A DNA stretch of 64,000 nt from Pyropia haitanensis (lineage: Eukaryota > Rhodophyta > Bangiophyceae > Bangiales > Bangiaceae), in the NCBI GenBank assembly GCA_008729055.1, contig SDUX01000002.1, positions 996,496-1,060,495 of the forward strand, given 5' to 3'. Shown one piece after another: positions 21,731-32,902 of this stretch. The notes beneath the pieces are model-generated. The model was given only the letters and a program-made list of their open reading frames with translations. It had not been told where the DNA came from and searched no databases. Position 1 is the stretch's first letter. Each line of letters starts with the position of its first letter. A program made the translations under genes and the position numbers.

Positions 21731-22802
21731 ATGCCTCCGACGTTTGCTGCGCAGGTGCCTGGGGCGGGCGCCGCCGGCGCGGCGGTTGACGGCCACGACG
21801 AGGCGTCCACCGGTCCGTGTTTGCCTCGCGGCGTCGCTGGTGGGAGCGACCGCGTCGACGGCGGCGTAGGGGGTGGCATTAGCGGGTCGCAGCTCTGCCT
21901 CCCAGACACGCCCCCACTGGGCGCCGGCGCGAGTGCCGTCGTCCATCCCGCCACTTGGTACGGCGCCAGGGCGGCCGCCAAAGTGGTGCAGGCGGGCCCG
22001 CCCGGCACCCTTGGTCCTTTGCCGCGACGTGGGCCAAAAGTGAGCACCGCATCCTCGGGGCGCTGCGGCATGGCGGGGTGCTGGCGCTCTGGCACTATGC
22101 GCACGAGCTGGCCGATGGTCGGCGCGTTCTGGTGATGGAGCGTGCAGCGGGAGGGAGCGTCGACGACCTTCTCGCCGCCTCTGCGGCGTCAGGCCACCCC
22201 GTGGGTGCCCGCACAGTGCTGGACGTGGCCGTCCAGGTCATGGACGCGCTCGCCTACCTTCCCGATGGTGCACGTGTCGTCCACGGGGACATCAAGCCGG
22301 CCAACCATCTGCTCTCCCAGGCCCCTGTCTGTAGACGCTGCGACGAGCACGGTGGGCTCTCCCCCGGGTACGGTCATCAAGGTTGGTGACTTTGGGGTGG
22401 TCCCCGCCTTGGGGGACGTCACACCCCGGCCGGCCATTGGCGGCTTCCCGCCCCGCTACCTGCCCCCCGACTGTGCAATTGACGCGGACGACGCGGGCGG
22501 CGCGGGCGCGGCCTACGCCCCCCCCCCCCGTGACGCGTACGCCTTTGGGGTGGGTCGTCCCCCTCTTGCTCATGGCACCAACGTTTGCGGCGGCTGCGCA
22601 GGGGCGCCGCCCCGTGTCCGCCACCGACCCATCCTCCCACCCGGCTGCCGCTGGCGCAACGGCCGCCGCCCGGACCGCGCGCGCGGCCGCGTGGCCACCG
22701 CTTGCTGGTGCCGCCGCCACGACGCGTGCCGCGTCCGACCAGAGGTGGACCGCGTCGGGTCCCCCGCGGGCCGCCCGCAGCAGCGGCGGCCGACGCGGCT
22801 AG
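21731..22802 (+). pseudogene. Protein kinase-like gene with three frame breaks
   Basis: Kinase subdomains occur in order: Gly-loop GAGASAVV (about 21,920), AAKVV with the ATP-binding Lys (about 21,977), VLVMERAAGGSVDDLL hinge/helix (about 22,130), catalytic loop HGDIKPAN with catalytic Asp (about 22,280), KVGDFG (about 22,383), a degenerate activation-segment end PPRYLPPD (about 22,452), and DAYAFGV (about 22,533). All key residues are present, with HGD replacing HRD. The frame changes at about 22,010, at about 22,365 (beside CCCCCGGG) and at about 22,553, none in a run longer than five bases. So the gene is either a recent pseudogene or damaged in assembly. The C-lobe after the third break is Ala-rich and unconvincing. 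The ATG at 21731 opens an N-terminal extension of about 60 residues. Confidence 0.6.
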
Positions 22803-23872
22803 GGCCGACGACGGCCGGCCGGCCGGCCGGCGCGGGGCGGCGACCGCCGCCGACGGGCGGCCGCCGACGGGACCAGCCGGCGGACGCTTTCCCCCCCCCC
22901 GCATCGACCCCACCGCCGCGGGCGGCGGTGGCCAACAGCAGCCCCCCCCCCCGCCGCCACCGCCACCGCCGCCCGCCGCCGCCGCCACCGCCCCCGCGGC
23001 GGCCCAAAAAAAAAAAAACCAAGTGGGGCTCGACGAGCCAACACCCCCCTTTCCCCCCCCCCCCCCCCCCCGAGCGGTATACGCCCTCCTCTACTGACGC
23101 CGCGGCCGGCGCGCGTCGCCGCGCCGCGCCCGCCGCCCGCCGCGGCGCGCGACCGCCGCGGCGGCACCGCGGCCGCGGCGTCACCGCCGCCGCCGCCACC
23201 GCGACCGCGGCGGGACCGCCGCCGCCCCGCGGCCGCGGAACGCCGCGAGCGCTTCAAACTCAAAACTCAAATCGTGCGCCGCGGCGCGCCCGCGGGCCGC
23301 GGCCGCCGCCGGCACGCGCGCGCGCGCGACCGCCCCGCGGTTGGAAACGCGCGCCGGTCACGGGCCGCGCGCGTCCCGCTCGCGGCGAGACGCCGCGGCG
23401 CGCGCGGCGCGCCCGCCGCCGCGGCGGGCCGCCGCGGCGGCGGGCCCCCCCTGCTCCCTCGACCGCTCCCGCGGCGCCTCGGTGGCGTCGACGCGCCTGC
23501 GGGGGGTTCCCGGTTGACCGGGGCGGGTGGCGTGCTCGTCCCCCCTCCGCCCCCCCCACCCACCCCGGCTGCGTGCGCGACAAGCGTGCGGTCTTCCCCC
23601 CCCCCCGGTCGACCCACATTCCCGCCGGCCGGGGCACGAACGGCGGGTCACCCCCCCCCCCACCCCCCTCTACGTGCCGCCCTTCTTTTGGTTGCGCTCA
23701 CCCCCGCGGCCGGTCGCCAACGACCGCCACGCCCTCCCCCTCTCCCCACCCCCCCTTCCCTCTGCCCCTGGTCAGTCGTGCGCCACGGCGGGTGCAACGC
23801 TCCTTCCGCGGGCCGCTCCCCCCCCCCCCCCTCCCCCCACTCCTCTCCTCCCACCCTTCCACCCACCGCCCC
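22803..23872. other. Low-complexity intergenic region and C/T-rich leader of the SNF2 gene
   Basis: Pro- and Arg-type triplet sequence with no recognisable domain. An A13 tract at 23,006-23,018 stands out against the GC background. From about 23,690 to the SNF2 start the plus strand is mainly C and T with many C runs, matching the leaders of other genes in the window. Confidence 0.45.
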
Positions 23873-24085
23873 ATGGCGCCTGCGCCGGCACTGGCGCCGC
23901 GGCGGCCGCTGCCGCCGCCGCAGCGGCCGCCGCCGGCCGCCGCCGCCACCCGCACCATCGTTGGGGGCGGCGGTGACCAAGACGTGGACGCCCGCGGCGG
24001 CGTGTGCGCGGGCCCCTTTTGTCCCGACGTTGGGGACCCCGCTCCGCTCAGCGGCGGTACCGACGCCACCGCCGTCGCCGTCGCT

Positions 24086-24130
<45 letters not shown>

Positions 24131-26173
24131 GCCACCACCGCCGCCGCCGCGGCGGGCCGCCCGACGGGCCGGGCACGGGCGCCCCCCCCCCCGCCACCAC
24201 CCCCACCCCAACCGCCGACGCGGTGGGCACGACCGCGGCGGCGGGCGTGGCGGCGGCGGCAGACGGGGAGCTCGCCGCGGCGGCGGCGCGCCTGGCCGTC
24301 CCGCCCGCCGCGTGGGCGCGCCTCTACCCCTTCCAGCGGGCGGGCGTGGCGTGGCTGTGGTCCCTCCACCCCACCGCTGCCGGCGTCGATGGTGGTGGCG
24401 ATGGCGGCGGCGGTGGCGGTGGTCGCGGCGGTCGTGGCCGCGCCACCCCCGCTGGGGGCATCCTCGCCGACGACATGGGCACGGGCAAGACCGTCCAGCT
24501 GGCCGCCTACATGGCCGGCCTGTTTGGCACCCCCGCCACGCGCACGGCGGCGGTCGTTGTTGTTGCGCCGCTCAGCCTCCTCCGCCACTGGGCGGCAACG
24601 CTGGGCGACTGGCTCGCCGCCGCCGCCACGGTGGTGACCTACCACGGCGGCGAGGCGGCCAAGCGGGACGCGCTCGCCGCGGCGGCCGCCGCGTCGCCCG
24701 CCGCCCCCGCCGTGGTGCTCACCACGTACGGCACCCTCCGGGTGGCGGGCGGCGCGGCGGTGGCGGCCGCCCGTCCGGCCGGCTGGGACCTCCTGATCGC
24801 GGACGAGGGGCACCTGCTGGCCAACCCGCGGACCGCCACCGCCGCGGCGGTGCGGGCTGTCCCCGCGCGGCAGCGGGTGGTCGTGACGGGCACGCCGCTG
24901 GCCAACCGGCTGGCCGAGGTGTGGGCGCTGTACGACGTGGCCTGCCCGGGGCTCCTCGGCAGCGCCCGCTACTTTGCCGACACGTACGAGGTGCCGATCG
25001 TCGCGGCCCGCGAGCGGCACGCGTCGGCGTACACGCGGCGGGTGGGGGCGGCGGCGCACGCGGCGCTCGGCCGCGCGATTGGCGGCCGCTTCCTCCGCCG
25101 CACCAAGGCGGACGCGTTTGGGGCGGCGGAGGGGGGGCCCCTCGCCGCCCTCCCCGCCGCCACCGCCGACGCCGCCACCGTTGCGACCGCCGGCGCCGCC
25201 GCCGAGGTGGTGGCGGCGGCGGCGGCGAGCCCCGCGGCCGGCGTCGTCGCGGCGGGGGGTGGTGTCCCCCCCCCCCCTCGCGGCGCGTACAAGAACGAGC
25301 TCGTCGTGTGGGTGCAGCTGTCGCCCGCACAGGAGGCGCTCTACCGCGCCTTCCTCACCTCCCCCACCGTGCGGGCGGTGCTGGCCAAGACCGTCTCGCC
25401 GCTCGCGGCGCTGCACGTGCTCCTCGGCGTGTGCAGTGACCCGGCGCGGGTGGCGGCGTCGCTCGAGGCGGGGGGGGGGGGAAGGGCGCCGGGCCCGCCG
25501 CGGCCGACGACCTCGCCGCGTCCATGGCGCAGCTGGCGCTGGGCGCCCCCCGGGCTGCCGGCGTCCACAGCAGCGGCGGCGGCGGCGGTGGTGGCAAGGC
25601 CGGTCCCGCCGCGCCGGCGGCGGCGGCGCCAAATGCCAAGCTCGCGGTGCTGCTGGCGCTGCTCGCCCGCTTCCGCGCGGGCGGCCACCGGGCGCTCGTC
25701 TTTTCCTCCTCCCGCACCCTCCTCGACCTTGTCGCCGCCGCCCTGGACGCGACCGGCGTGGGCGGCGTCGTCCGGCTGGACGGCCGCATGCAGGGGGCCG
25801 CCCGGGCGGCGGTGGTCGCCGCCTTTAACGCCCCCCCCGGCGGCGGCGGCGGCGCGCCGCCCCCCTCGGTGATGCTGCTGACCAAGCAGGTGGGCGCGCT
25901 GGGCCTCACCCTCACCGCCGCCACCCGCGTCGTCCTCTTTGAGCCCCACTGGTCGCCCGCGGCCGACGCGCAGGCGGTGGACCGGGCGTACCGCATTGGC
26001 CAGGGCCGCGACGTGCTCGTCTACCGCCTCGTCACCGCGGGGGGGGTGGAGGAGCGCATCGTGCGGCGGCAGGTGGCCAAGCAGGGGCTCGCGCGGCTGC
26101 TCGGCGCGTCGGCCGGGGTGGGCGTCGGCGCGGGGGGGGCGCGTGCGGCTGCCGCCGCCGACGGTGGCGGCAT

Positions 26174-26215
<42 letters not shown>

Positions 26216-27365
26216 CGACCGCGGCGGCGGCAGCGACGGGGGCGCGACGGCCGCCATGGACGGCGGCCGCTTCTTCTCCGCCGCCGAGCTGCACGACGTC
26301 TTCTCGCTGGGCAACGTCGCCGACGCGCCGACGGCGCGGCTGCTCGCCGACGCGCTCGCCGCGCGCACCGACACGGCGGCGGTGCGGGCGCACGTGGGGC
26401 GCGTCGCCGCCGAGGTGGCGTGGCTCGCCCGGCAGCCCGCGGCGGGCAGCCGCGTGCTCGGCGTGTCCCACTGGGACCTGGTGTTTGGGGGCGCGGCGGC
26501 GGCGGCGGCGGCCGCCGTGGGGGGCGACGCGGCCGCCGTGCCGCCGCCCGCGCCGCGGCCGCCCGCGCCGCCGCCACCGGCCGAGCCGCCCGTGCCCGAC
26601 CGGCGGCCGCGGGGCGCGCCGCCGCCGCCGCCGCGGGTGCCGCCCGCCGCGACGGGCGGCGTCGCGTGGCGGCCGACCGCCGCGCCCCGCCGGCGGGTGC
26701 TCATTGAGGACGATGAACCCGCTGTTGACGGCGCGGCGGTCGCGGCCGTGCCGTGGACGGCGGCGGCGGCGTCCACGGCGGCGGCGGCGGCGGCGGCGGT
26801 GGGGGTGGGCGTCGGGGGGGGGGTGGGCGCGGCGACGACCGTGGCGGCCGCGGCGGCCGCGCCGTCGGCCGCGCGCGAGGCACACCGGGAGGGGGCGCCC
26901 GCCGGCCGGGCGCCACGGCTGATGCCGCCGCCGCCGCCGCGGGCGCCACGGCTGGTGCCGCCGCCGCCACCCCGGGCGCCGCGGCTGGTGCCGCCGCCGC
27001 CACCCCGGGCGCCGCGGCTGGTGCCGCCGCCGCCGCCGCGGCTGGCGCCGTCGCCGCCAGCCACCGTCGACGCGCCGGCAGCGGTGGGGGCACCCGCGGC
27101 GACGGCGGCGGCGGCGCCGTTGGCGCCGCCGCTGCCGCCAGCCGCGGCCACGGCCGGCCGCGGCGGCGGCGATGGCGGCGGCGACGACCGTGGCGGTGGT
27201 GGCCGGCCAGCACGGGGGGCGACCGCCGGGCGGTCGCCGCCCGTGGAGCGGCCGCCGGCCGCGGCGCCGCCCCGTGCGCGGCGGGGGTCTGGCGGCGGTG
27301 GCCCGGCGGCGGCGGCGGCGCCGCGGCGGGCGCGGGTGGTCGTCATCTCGGACGATGACACGTAG
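23873..27365 (+). CDS. SNF2-family ATPase of the ERCC6/ERCC6L (Rad26/PICH-like) type, two homopolymer frame breaks
   Basis: SNF2 ATPases translocate on double-stranded DNA in repair and chromatin remodelling. Visible motifs are YPFQRAGVAWLW (about 24,328), Walker A DDMGTGKT (about 24,470), the DEAH-type box IADEGH (about 24,798), VVVTGTPLANRLAEVWALYD (about 24,878), and the helicase-C motifs VRLDGRMQG (about 25,770), LLTKQVGALGLTLTAA (about 25,875), EPHWSPAADAQAVDRAYRIGQ (shown to 20 residues: EPHWSPAADAQAVDRAYRIG) and VYRLVT. A following FFSAAELHDVFSL resembles the ERCC6/ERCC6L post-helicase segment. The frame changes at a C11 run (24,182-24,192) and a G12 run (25,470-25,481); each is explained by one missing base, giving about 1,164 residues. 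The C-terminus is low-complexity, with 33-bp repeats and an acidic end (ISDDDT). The start at 23873 has a good context (ccATGg) after a C/T-rich leader. Confidence 0.85.
26907..27050 (+). repeat. 33-bp in-frame tandem repeat in the SNF2 C-terminus
   Basis: About four copies of an 11-codon unit encode R-A-P-R-L-(V/M)-P-P-P-P-P. The period is a multiple of three, so the SNF2 frame is kept. It is a Pro-rich tail expansion with no known domain. Confidence 0.85.
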
Positions 27366-27740
27366 CGGGGGTGGCGTCGCCAATGAGGGCGTAGTCGGCG
27401 GGTCCGTTGCTTGTGGACGGAGAGGGGCCAGCCGGAGGGATGGGAGGCGGGAGGGAGCGGCGGCGGAAGGGGACAGGCGGCTCGGCGGGCGTGGGTGACA
27501 CCGCGGCCGTGTCCCGGGCTCGCGGGAGGAGAGCTCCGCCGCGGGTGCGCGAGCGGCCGATCCGCCGGCCCGGCTGGGCGTCGGTGGTGCCGCCGCGCGG
27601 GGCCGCACGTGGATTGGGGGGAGGTGGGGGGGGCGGAGCGGACCGCCCCTGCCGCTGCGCGCGGATGCCCGCTCGACCGTCCGCGGCGGTGGGGGTGTGG
27701 CGGGGACTGGGGCGACTCGAGTGGGGCGGTGACGGCCGCA

Positions 27741-27795
<55 letters not shown>

Positions 27796-29366
27796 CAGCG
27801 GCGGCGGCGGTGGTGGCGGTGTCGGCGGCGCGGCTGGCGGCGGCGCCGCTCCTCCCCCGCCCCCCTGCCGTTGGCTCCTCGCCCCTCCGTCCCCCCGCGG
27901 GCTCGGCGCCCGTCGCCGGTGGGCCCGTCGTGACTTTTTTTTTTTGCGCTTTTTCTCGTTCCGGTCTGCGTGTCGTCCCGCCGTTTCCGCGACCTGGCGG
28001 GTGTGCCGCCCCCGCGAGCGCGGCCGCGCCCCCCTCTCCCGTTGGCGGGGGGTGCCGCGCCGCCGCCGACGGTGGCGACTTTGGAATCCGCCATGCAGAC
28101 GGAGGAGAGCGGGGAAAAGATGGGGGACAGAACAAGAGGAAGACGCGTGGCGGAGAGCGGGGGCAGGGGGGGGAGTGAGCGTCAGGGTTTCGGTCGTACC
28201 TAGTACTGGATGGCCCATGAGAGCAGCCCGGGGCGTGGCGGGGGGCGAACAAGAGGGTGGCGCGAGAGGGCACATCGCGGCGCGCGGCTGGTAAAGAGGC
28301 CGCCGATGTGAGCCACAGCTCACTCTTTTTCGGTAGCTCGACTCCATCCACTACACGCGGAAATGAACAATGGAGGCTGTCGTTCGAGATAAGTCTGCTA
28401 CACAGAGGACCGGTACTGTTGAGTGACAGCGTGTTGACAAATCTATCTGCCACTCAATGGAAAATGGTCAACTCATGTTTCTTCAAAATATTTTCAATGA
28501 AAGTCGTGCCTACGACTTTCCATCTGTGTGCGTGTGTGTGCTCCAAGCCTGTGTGAGCGGAAGCACGAACACGAGAGAGCAGAAGCGTCGGTTACATCTA
28601 CGTTGTAACTGCGCCGTGTGCCGCGATAGTCGACGGGTTGAAAGTGCTGCTGCTGCACTGGTGGCGCTGCGTCCCCCTCCGCACCCGGCGTCCTTACCCT
28701 CCGCCTCCTTTTTTTTTGCATCTCCGCTCTCCCGCTGTGCGCATCTGCTGCCGGCCCGCGCCACAAGAATGCCGGTGTGGACATATTATGGCATAGTGGG
28801 GGGGGGGACGCTGACGCGCGCGCCGCGTGGAGGTTACACCCCCGGGCAGGCGCCAGGCGCGGCATGTGGGTGCGGTGAGTGAGGTGCGAGGAGGCAGGCG
28901 GCGCCGCGGGGGGGGGGGGGGGGGGGTGGCAACGCCCTCAGGGGAGGTGCCTGGTGGCTGTTGAAGCGGGGGGAGGTCGGGTCGATGAGGGGAACCTGCC
29001 GTCCCTACCAGGCGCAGCGCGGCGTGTCCCGTCCGCCTGGGGGAGGTCAGGGCGGCGGGGGGGGGGATTGCAACGGGGGGGCAGGTCGCCCAGCCACCCC
29101 CGGCGCGCTGGCGTGACCTCATCCCGGGGCGGGGCCTGTGCGAGACGGGGTCGAGGTGAGCAGGGCGGAGAGGAGATATAAGCACGGCGTGTAGCTGTAA
29201 CCCCCATGGCTGGTGTCCTGTTGCGACCAACTCTCCCGCCCGCTCCCCTCCCCTGCCCCCCCGCTCCCCCCTGCTCCATCACTCCCCGTTTCCCCAGAGT
29301 CCCTGCTCTCCTCCTGTACTCTGACGCCCCTGTGCCCGTTGCGCCACCTCCCGACCTCTTCCCGCC
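27366..29366. other. Long intergenic region with an AT-richer island
   Basis: 27,366-28,300 is GC-rich, with a GGC trinucleotide run at 27,740-27,840 and a T11 tract at 27,935-27,945. From about 28,300 to 28,660 the composition drops sharply to near-balanced A+T, and no frame is convincing. 28,660-29,170 is mixed, with a G run at about 28,910-28,926. The last 190 bases are the promoter and leader of the secreted-protein gene. Confidence 0.5.
29177..29182 (+). promoter_or_regulatory. TATA-like box upstream of the secreted-protein gene
   Basis: agaTATAAGc lies 190 bases before the ATG at 29367 and is followed by a C/T-rich leader. The motif, spacing and otherwise GC-rich context make a core promoter plausible. 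An upstream ATG at 29206 opens a 62-codon frame that overlaps the main start, so it would act as a uORF if transcription starts at the usual 25-35 bases from the TATA. Confidence 0.45.
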
Positions 29367-30170
29367 ATGGCTTCCCCCTGTCACCGTCCCCTGACCGTCT
29401 TGGCCGCCGCCGTCGCGGCGACCGCCGCTCTCGTCATCGCCCTCCCCGCTGCCACCCGCGGCGCCCCTGCGTGCGGCTTTGGCTCCCGCTACGTCGCCGC
29501 CGACGGCGTGCTGTCGGTCCTTGCCGCCGCCCGCACCGACCAAGACTCCCCCGAGTGGGTGTCCTTTATTCGCCCCATTGGCACTGGTGGCAGGGACGAC
29601 GACAAGCCGATGGCGCCCGCCGAGGTGATTGCGTGGAAGCCCAACCGGACGTTTACCGACATCCAGCCGCCGGGCGAGACGGCGCGCCTCGCCTACCCTT
29701 TCACCGTTCAGCAGGCCGGCCACTACCGGATGATGATGCGGTCGGCAGCCCCCGACGTGACGGAGAAGAATGACGTGTGGATGTCTCTCAACTGGCCCCG
29801 CAGTCGATCCGCCTTTATCCGCGACCGCTCCGAGTCGGGCCCCGGCAGCGGCAACAACGCGAGCAACAACTATGGGCTCAAGCCGATCTCCACGTCGGAG
29901 GACGATGGGTGGGTGAAGATTTATCAGAACCGGGGCGGCAACGAGTTCAACTGGGACAGCATGACCGTCGACAACAACCCGCACATCCTTGTCAGCAGGT
30001 GGTTGCCGGCAGGGAGCAACCACACCCTGAGGCTCGCTGCCCGGAGCACCACCGTTGAGGTGCACCGGCTCGTGCTCTTCCGGTGCGACAAGGCCGACCC
30101 GGAAGGGTGCAACGACGGGAGCCCCACGTGGCGGGACGCCACCAACGCGCCCCTGTCCAAGTGCGCGTGA
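29367..30170 (+). CDS. Secreted protein with a CBM6-like beta-sandwich
   Basis: This complete 267-residue protein has a signal peptide: a basic start, then a hydrophobic core (about residues 9-28) ending in Ala-x-Ala-type sites. The mature part has motifs typical of a CBM-like module found in secreted carbohydrate-active proteins of marine bacteria: an AG-H-Y-R strand before a ND-V-W-M-SL-N core, then GWVKIYQNRGGNEFNWDSMT, and a closing T-x-E-V-H-R-L-V-L-F strand (compare 'fxIDRivly' in such modules). N-x-T/S sites and paired Cys residues fit extracellular folding. A sugar-binding or cell-wall role is inferred; no catalytic domain is attached. The start has a good context (ccgccATGg). Confidence 0.7.
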   Translation: MASPCHRPLTVLAAAVAATAALVIALPAATRGAPACGFGSRYVAADGVLSVLAAARTDQDSPEWVSFIRPIGTGGRDDDKPMAPAEVIAWKPNRTFTDIQPPGETARLAYPFTVQQAGHYRMMMRSAAPDVTEKNDVWMSLNWPRSRSAFIRDRSESGPGSGNNASNNYGLKPISTSEDDGWVKIYQNRGGNEFNWDSMTVDNNPHILVSRWLPAGSNHTLRLAARSTTVEVHRLVLFRCDKADPEGCNDGSPTWRDATNAPLSKCA

Positions 30171-31759
30171 GAGCGCGGGGGCCGGGCGGGGGCATGAAGG
30201 GAACCGGTTGCGAAGAGGGGAGCACGAACGTAGGGGGGGTTGAGGACTAACCGTTTGGAGTGCTTGGAAGGACTACAAAATTTCAAAGCGCTTGGCGTGG
30301 ATAGTGACGCACGTGCACACACCTCGGCCACTCACGGAGGAGGGGGCGGGAGCCACCGACGACTTGTGAGTGGAGCCTCAGGACCCTCTAGCTTGCGAGG
30401 GGGGCCGCACCGCCCGCCAGGGCCCTCAAGGCACGCCGATACGACCCGAATACCAACCCCGCAGGCCCTGTGCCAAAGAGGCTCGCCACCCCCGAGCAGC
30501 GGGCCCTCCCCGTCTGGCGCCAGTGTCCCGCGGCCTCGGGACGGGCCGGCGCGCCAGCACCATTACCGCACGCTACCGCCCGCCCCCCTCACAGAGGCTC
30601 GCCTCGCCACCCGTCCGTGCGCCCGCCCCCCCCCGGGGAGGCAGGCGTTGGGGGAATGCAAGGGGCTGACCACCGCAGGCACGGCCGCGGCGGCGCGGCG
30701 GCGCGTCGCGGCACGCGGCGGCCGCGGCGGAAAGGGCGGCGCCGCCGCGGCGGCGGCGGGGCGGGCGGCCGCCGCGGGCGGCCGCCGCGGCGGCATCCGG
30801 GACGGCAGAGGCGGCGGCGACGGCGGCGGCGGCAGCCAGCAGCAGCAGCGACCGTGTCGACGGCGGCGGCCGCGGCGCGAGCGGCCGCCCACCCAAGCGG
30901 TCCCGCCCGGCGCGCCGAGCCGCACCGCCGGCGGCGGCAATCGCGGCGGCAGCGGCGGCGGCGCCCGCCCCCCTTCCCCCCCCCCCCCGGTTGGGCCAGC
31001 CGGTCCACCGCCGCGGCGGGCGACGCCGCCGCGGCGGCGGCGGCCGCCGCGGCCGCCGCGTTCCCGCCGGCCCACCCGGGGCGGCGGCGTCCCCCGGCGG
31101 CCGCCGCGGCTGCAACCGTGACGGCAGCGGCGGCGGCGGCGGCGCGCGTCGCGGAGCGTGCACGCGGGTCCCCCCCCGGGAGGAGGGACCCGCCGCCGCC
31201 GCCGCCGCCGCCGCCACCCGCGCCTGCAGCCGGCGTGGCTGGCGCCGCCGCGCCGTCGGGGGTGGCGGTGGTGGCCGCCGCGGGCGCCCCCCCCCCCCAC
31301 CCCCCCCCACCCCCCCCCCAACGGTCTCCCCCGCCACGTGTCGGCGGCTGCGGCTGCAGGCGCAGGGGCTGGTGGCACCCCCCCGCGCCCCCCCCCCGCC
31401 CCCCCCAACCCCCCGGCGCGGCCGCGGTCGCGCGGGCCCCCTGCGTGGGGTGCGGCCGCCCGCGGCGGCCGCGGCGGCGCGCGCGCCGCGGCGCCGCCGC
31501 CGCGGCGCCGGCCGGCGCGGGCGGCGGCCACCGACCGCCCGCGCGGGGGTGGTCGGGGCGGCCGGCCGGCCGGCCGCCGCCGCCGCGTCGGCGCTGGTGC
31601 CCCCGGCGGGGGGGGCCGCCGCCGCCACTGCCGCGGCCGCCGCGGACGTGGCCGCGGCCGCCGCGGACGCGGCGGTCGCGGTCGGCCCGCCGTACGGGCT
31701 GGCGGCCGTGACGGTACGGGCGGCGGCCGGCGCGGGCGGACTCCCCCACCCCCCTCCCC
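30171..31759. other. GC-rich low-complexity region
   Basis: After a mixed 3' flank (to about 30,660) the sequence becomes GGC/GCC triplet-rich with C runs at about 31,290-31,420. A minus-strand stretch near 30,870-30,780 reads as a hydrophobic LLLLAAAAAVAAASAV segment but leads nowhere. If the downstream winged-helix call is right, the missing N-terminal part of that gene would lie here. Confidence 0.4.
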
Positions 31760-32140
31760 ACCCCCCCCACCCCCCCCCCCGCTGTCGGCTGCTCGGCCGC
31801 TTTTGACCCGTTGGTGCTGGGGCCCACCCGGACACGGCGTGGCGGGTGGCGCCCCGCCCCCAAGGGGCTCGTGTGGAGCCGCACCGCGGACGTGGCGGCG
31901 GCCGCCCGCCGCCGCCGCCGCCGCGCCGTCGGCACGGGACGGGCGGCGGCCCGCGACCGGGCGGGGGGTGGTGGTGGCGGTCGCGGCGTGGCGCGGCGGG
32001 GGCGGGCCGCCCGCCGCCGCCGCGGCCGCCATCCGCGCCGACGCCCGAGGCGCTCGCGGCGGGGGTTGTCGGAGCTGCCGCGGCCCGCGTCGGCCACGGA
32101 CGGCGCGCCGACCGGGCAGCACGCAGCGGCTAGCCGCCTG
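31760..32140 (+). pseudogene. Possible C-terminal fragment of a winged-helix (HTH_42, YcaQ/AlkZ-like) protein
   Basis: One frame reads AAFDPLVLGPTRTRR...KGLVWSRTADV (about 31,797-31,890), similar in spacing to the 'AFDxyvLG...R' signature of the winged-helix HTH_42 family, which includes bacterial DNA-crosslink glycosylases. Two more frames continue with GVVVAVAAWRGGG and AAAAAIRADA (about 31,970-32,045) and LAAGVVGAAAARV (about 32,060-32,095), as the C-terminal strand and helix of that family would. Three frames in 350 bases mean either decay or miscalled bases. This is a tentative family call. Confidence 0.3.
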
Positions 32141-32902
32141 TGCGTACCGTGGCAGCCGCCGGTGTGGCGCCGTCCACGTGCGCTGAGGGGGGGGCGCGGG
32201 GCGGCAGGGGGGAAGAGGCGGGATGGGGGTGCACCAGACGGCGGCGCGAGTGCCGCCACCGCCGCGGCGACGGCGTCGGCGCGGCCGCCGCGCCGCCGCC
32301 GGTTGTGAGCAAGACACACGAAACAGGTCCTAGCCGGCGCCCTCGTCGTGCGCGCCACGCCACCGGCCTGTGCCACCGCGTGTCCTGGCCGGCCGCACGA
32401 CCCCCCCTCCCACCCTTCCACGCCGCGCCGTGCCGCGCCGCTGTGCCGTCGCGGCGGAGGCAGCGACAAGCAATGGCATCGGGGCGGCGGGGGCGTCGAC
32501 GGGGGCGGGGTGGCCAAGAACAAAACGCAACCCAGAGGGGGAGCAGCGGAGACCGCGGCGCCGGTGGGATGGCGGGCACCACACGGGCCGCCACACCCCG
32601 CCGCGGGCGTGCGCGCGCCGCGGGCCGCCGCGCCGTCGCGGCCCGCACGCGCGGAAAACGGCAGCCCGTTCCTCCCCGCCCAGCGGCTCCCCCCACACAC
32701 CATCGTATACGTACCCCCGACGGCAGCCCCCCCCGCAGCGTCGGGGCCACCCCAGACCCGCCCCGCTCCACGCGGTCCCAAGCCACCGCTCATAGCGCAC
32801 GGGGCCACGGGTGCCCACGGTCAGGCCGCCAAGCGCGTGGGCATCCCCCCCCCCACGCCCACCCCCCCAAAACCTGCGCCTCCCCCTGACCGAGTCTCCC
32901 CC
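32141..32902. other. Intergenic region 3' of the FKBP-like gene
   Basis: No gene supported. Several frames are open because of GC content, but their translations are Pro/Arg/Ala low-complexity with no motif. Confidence 0.4.
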
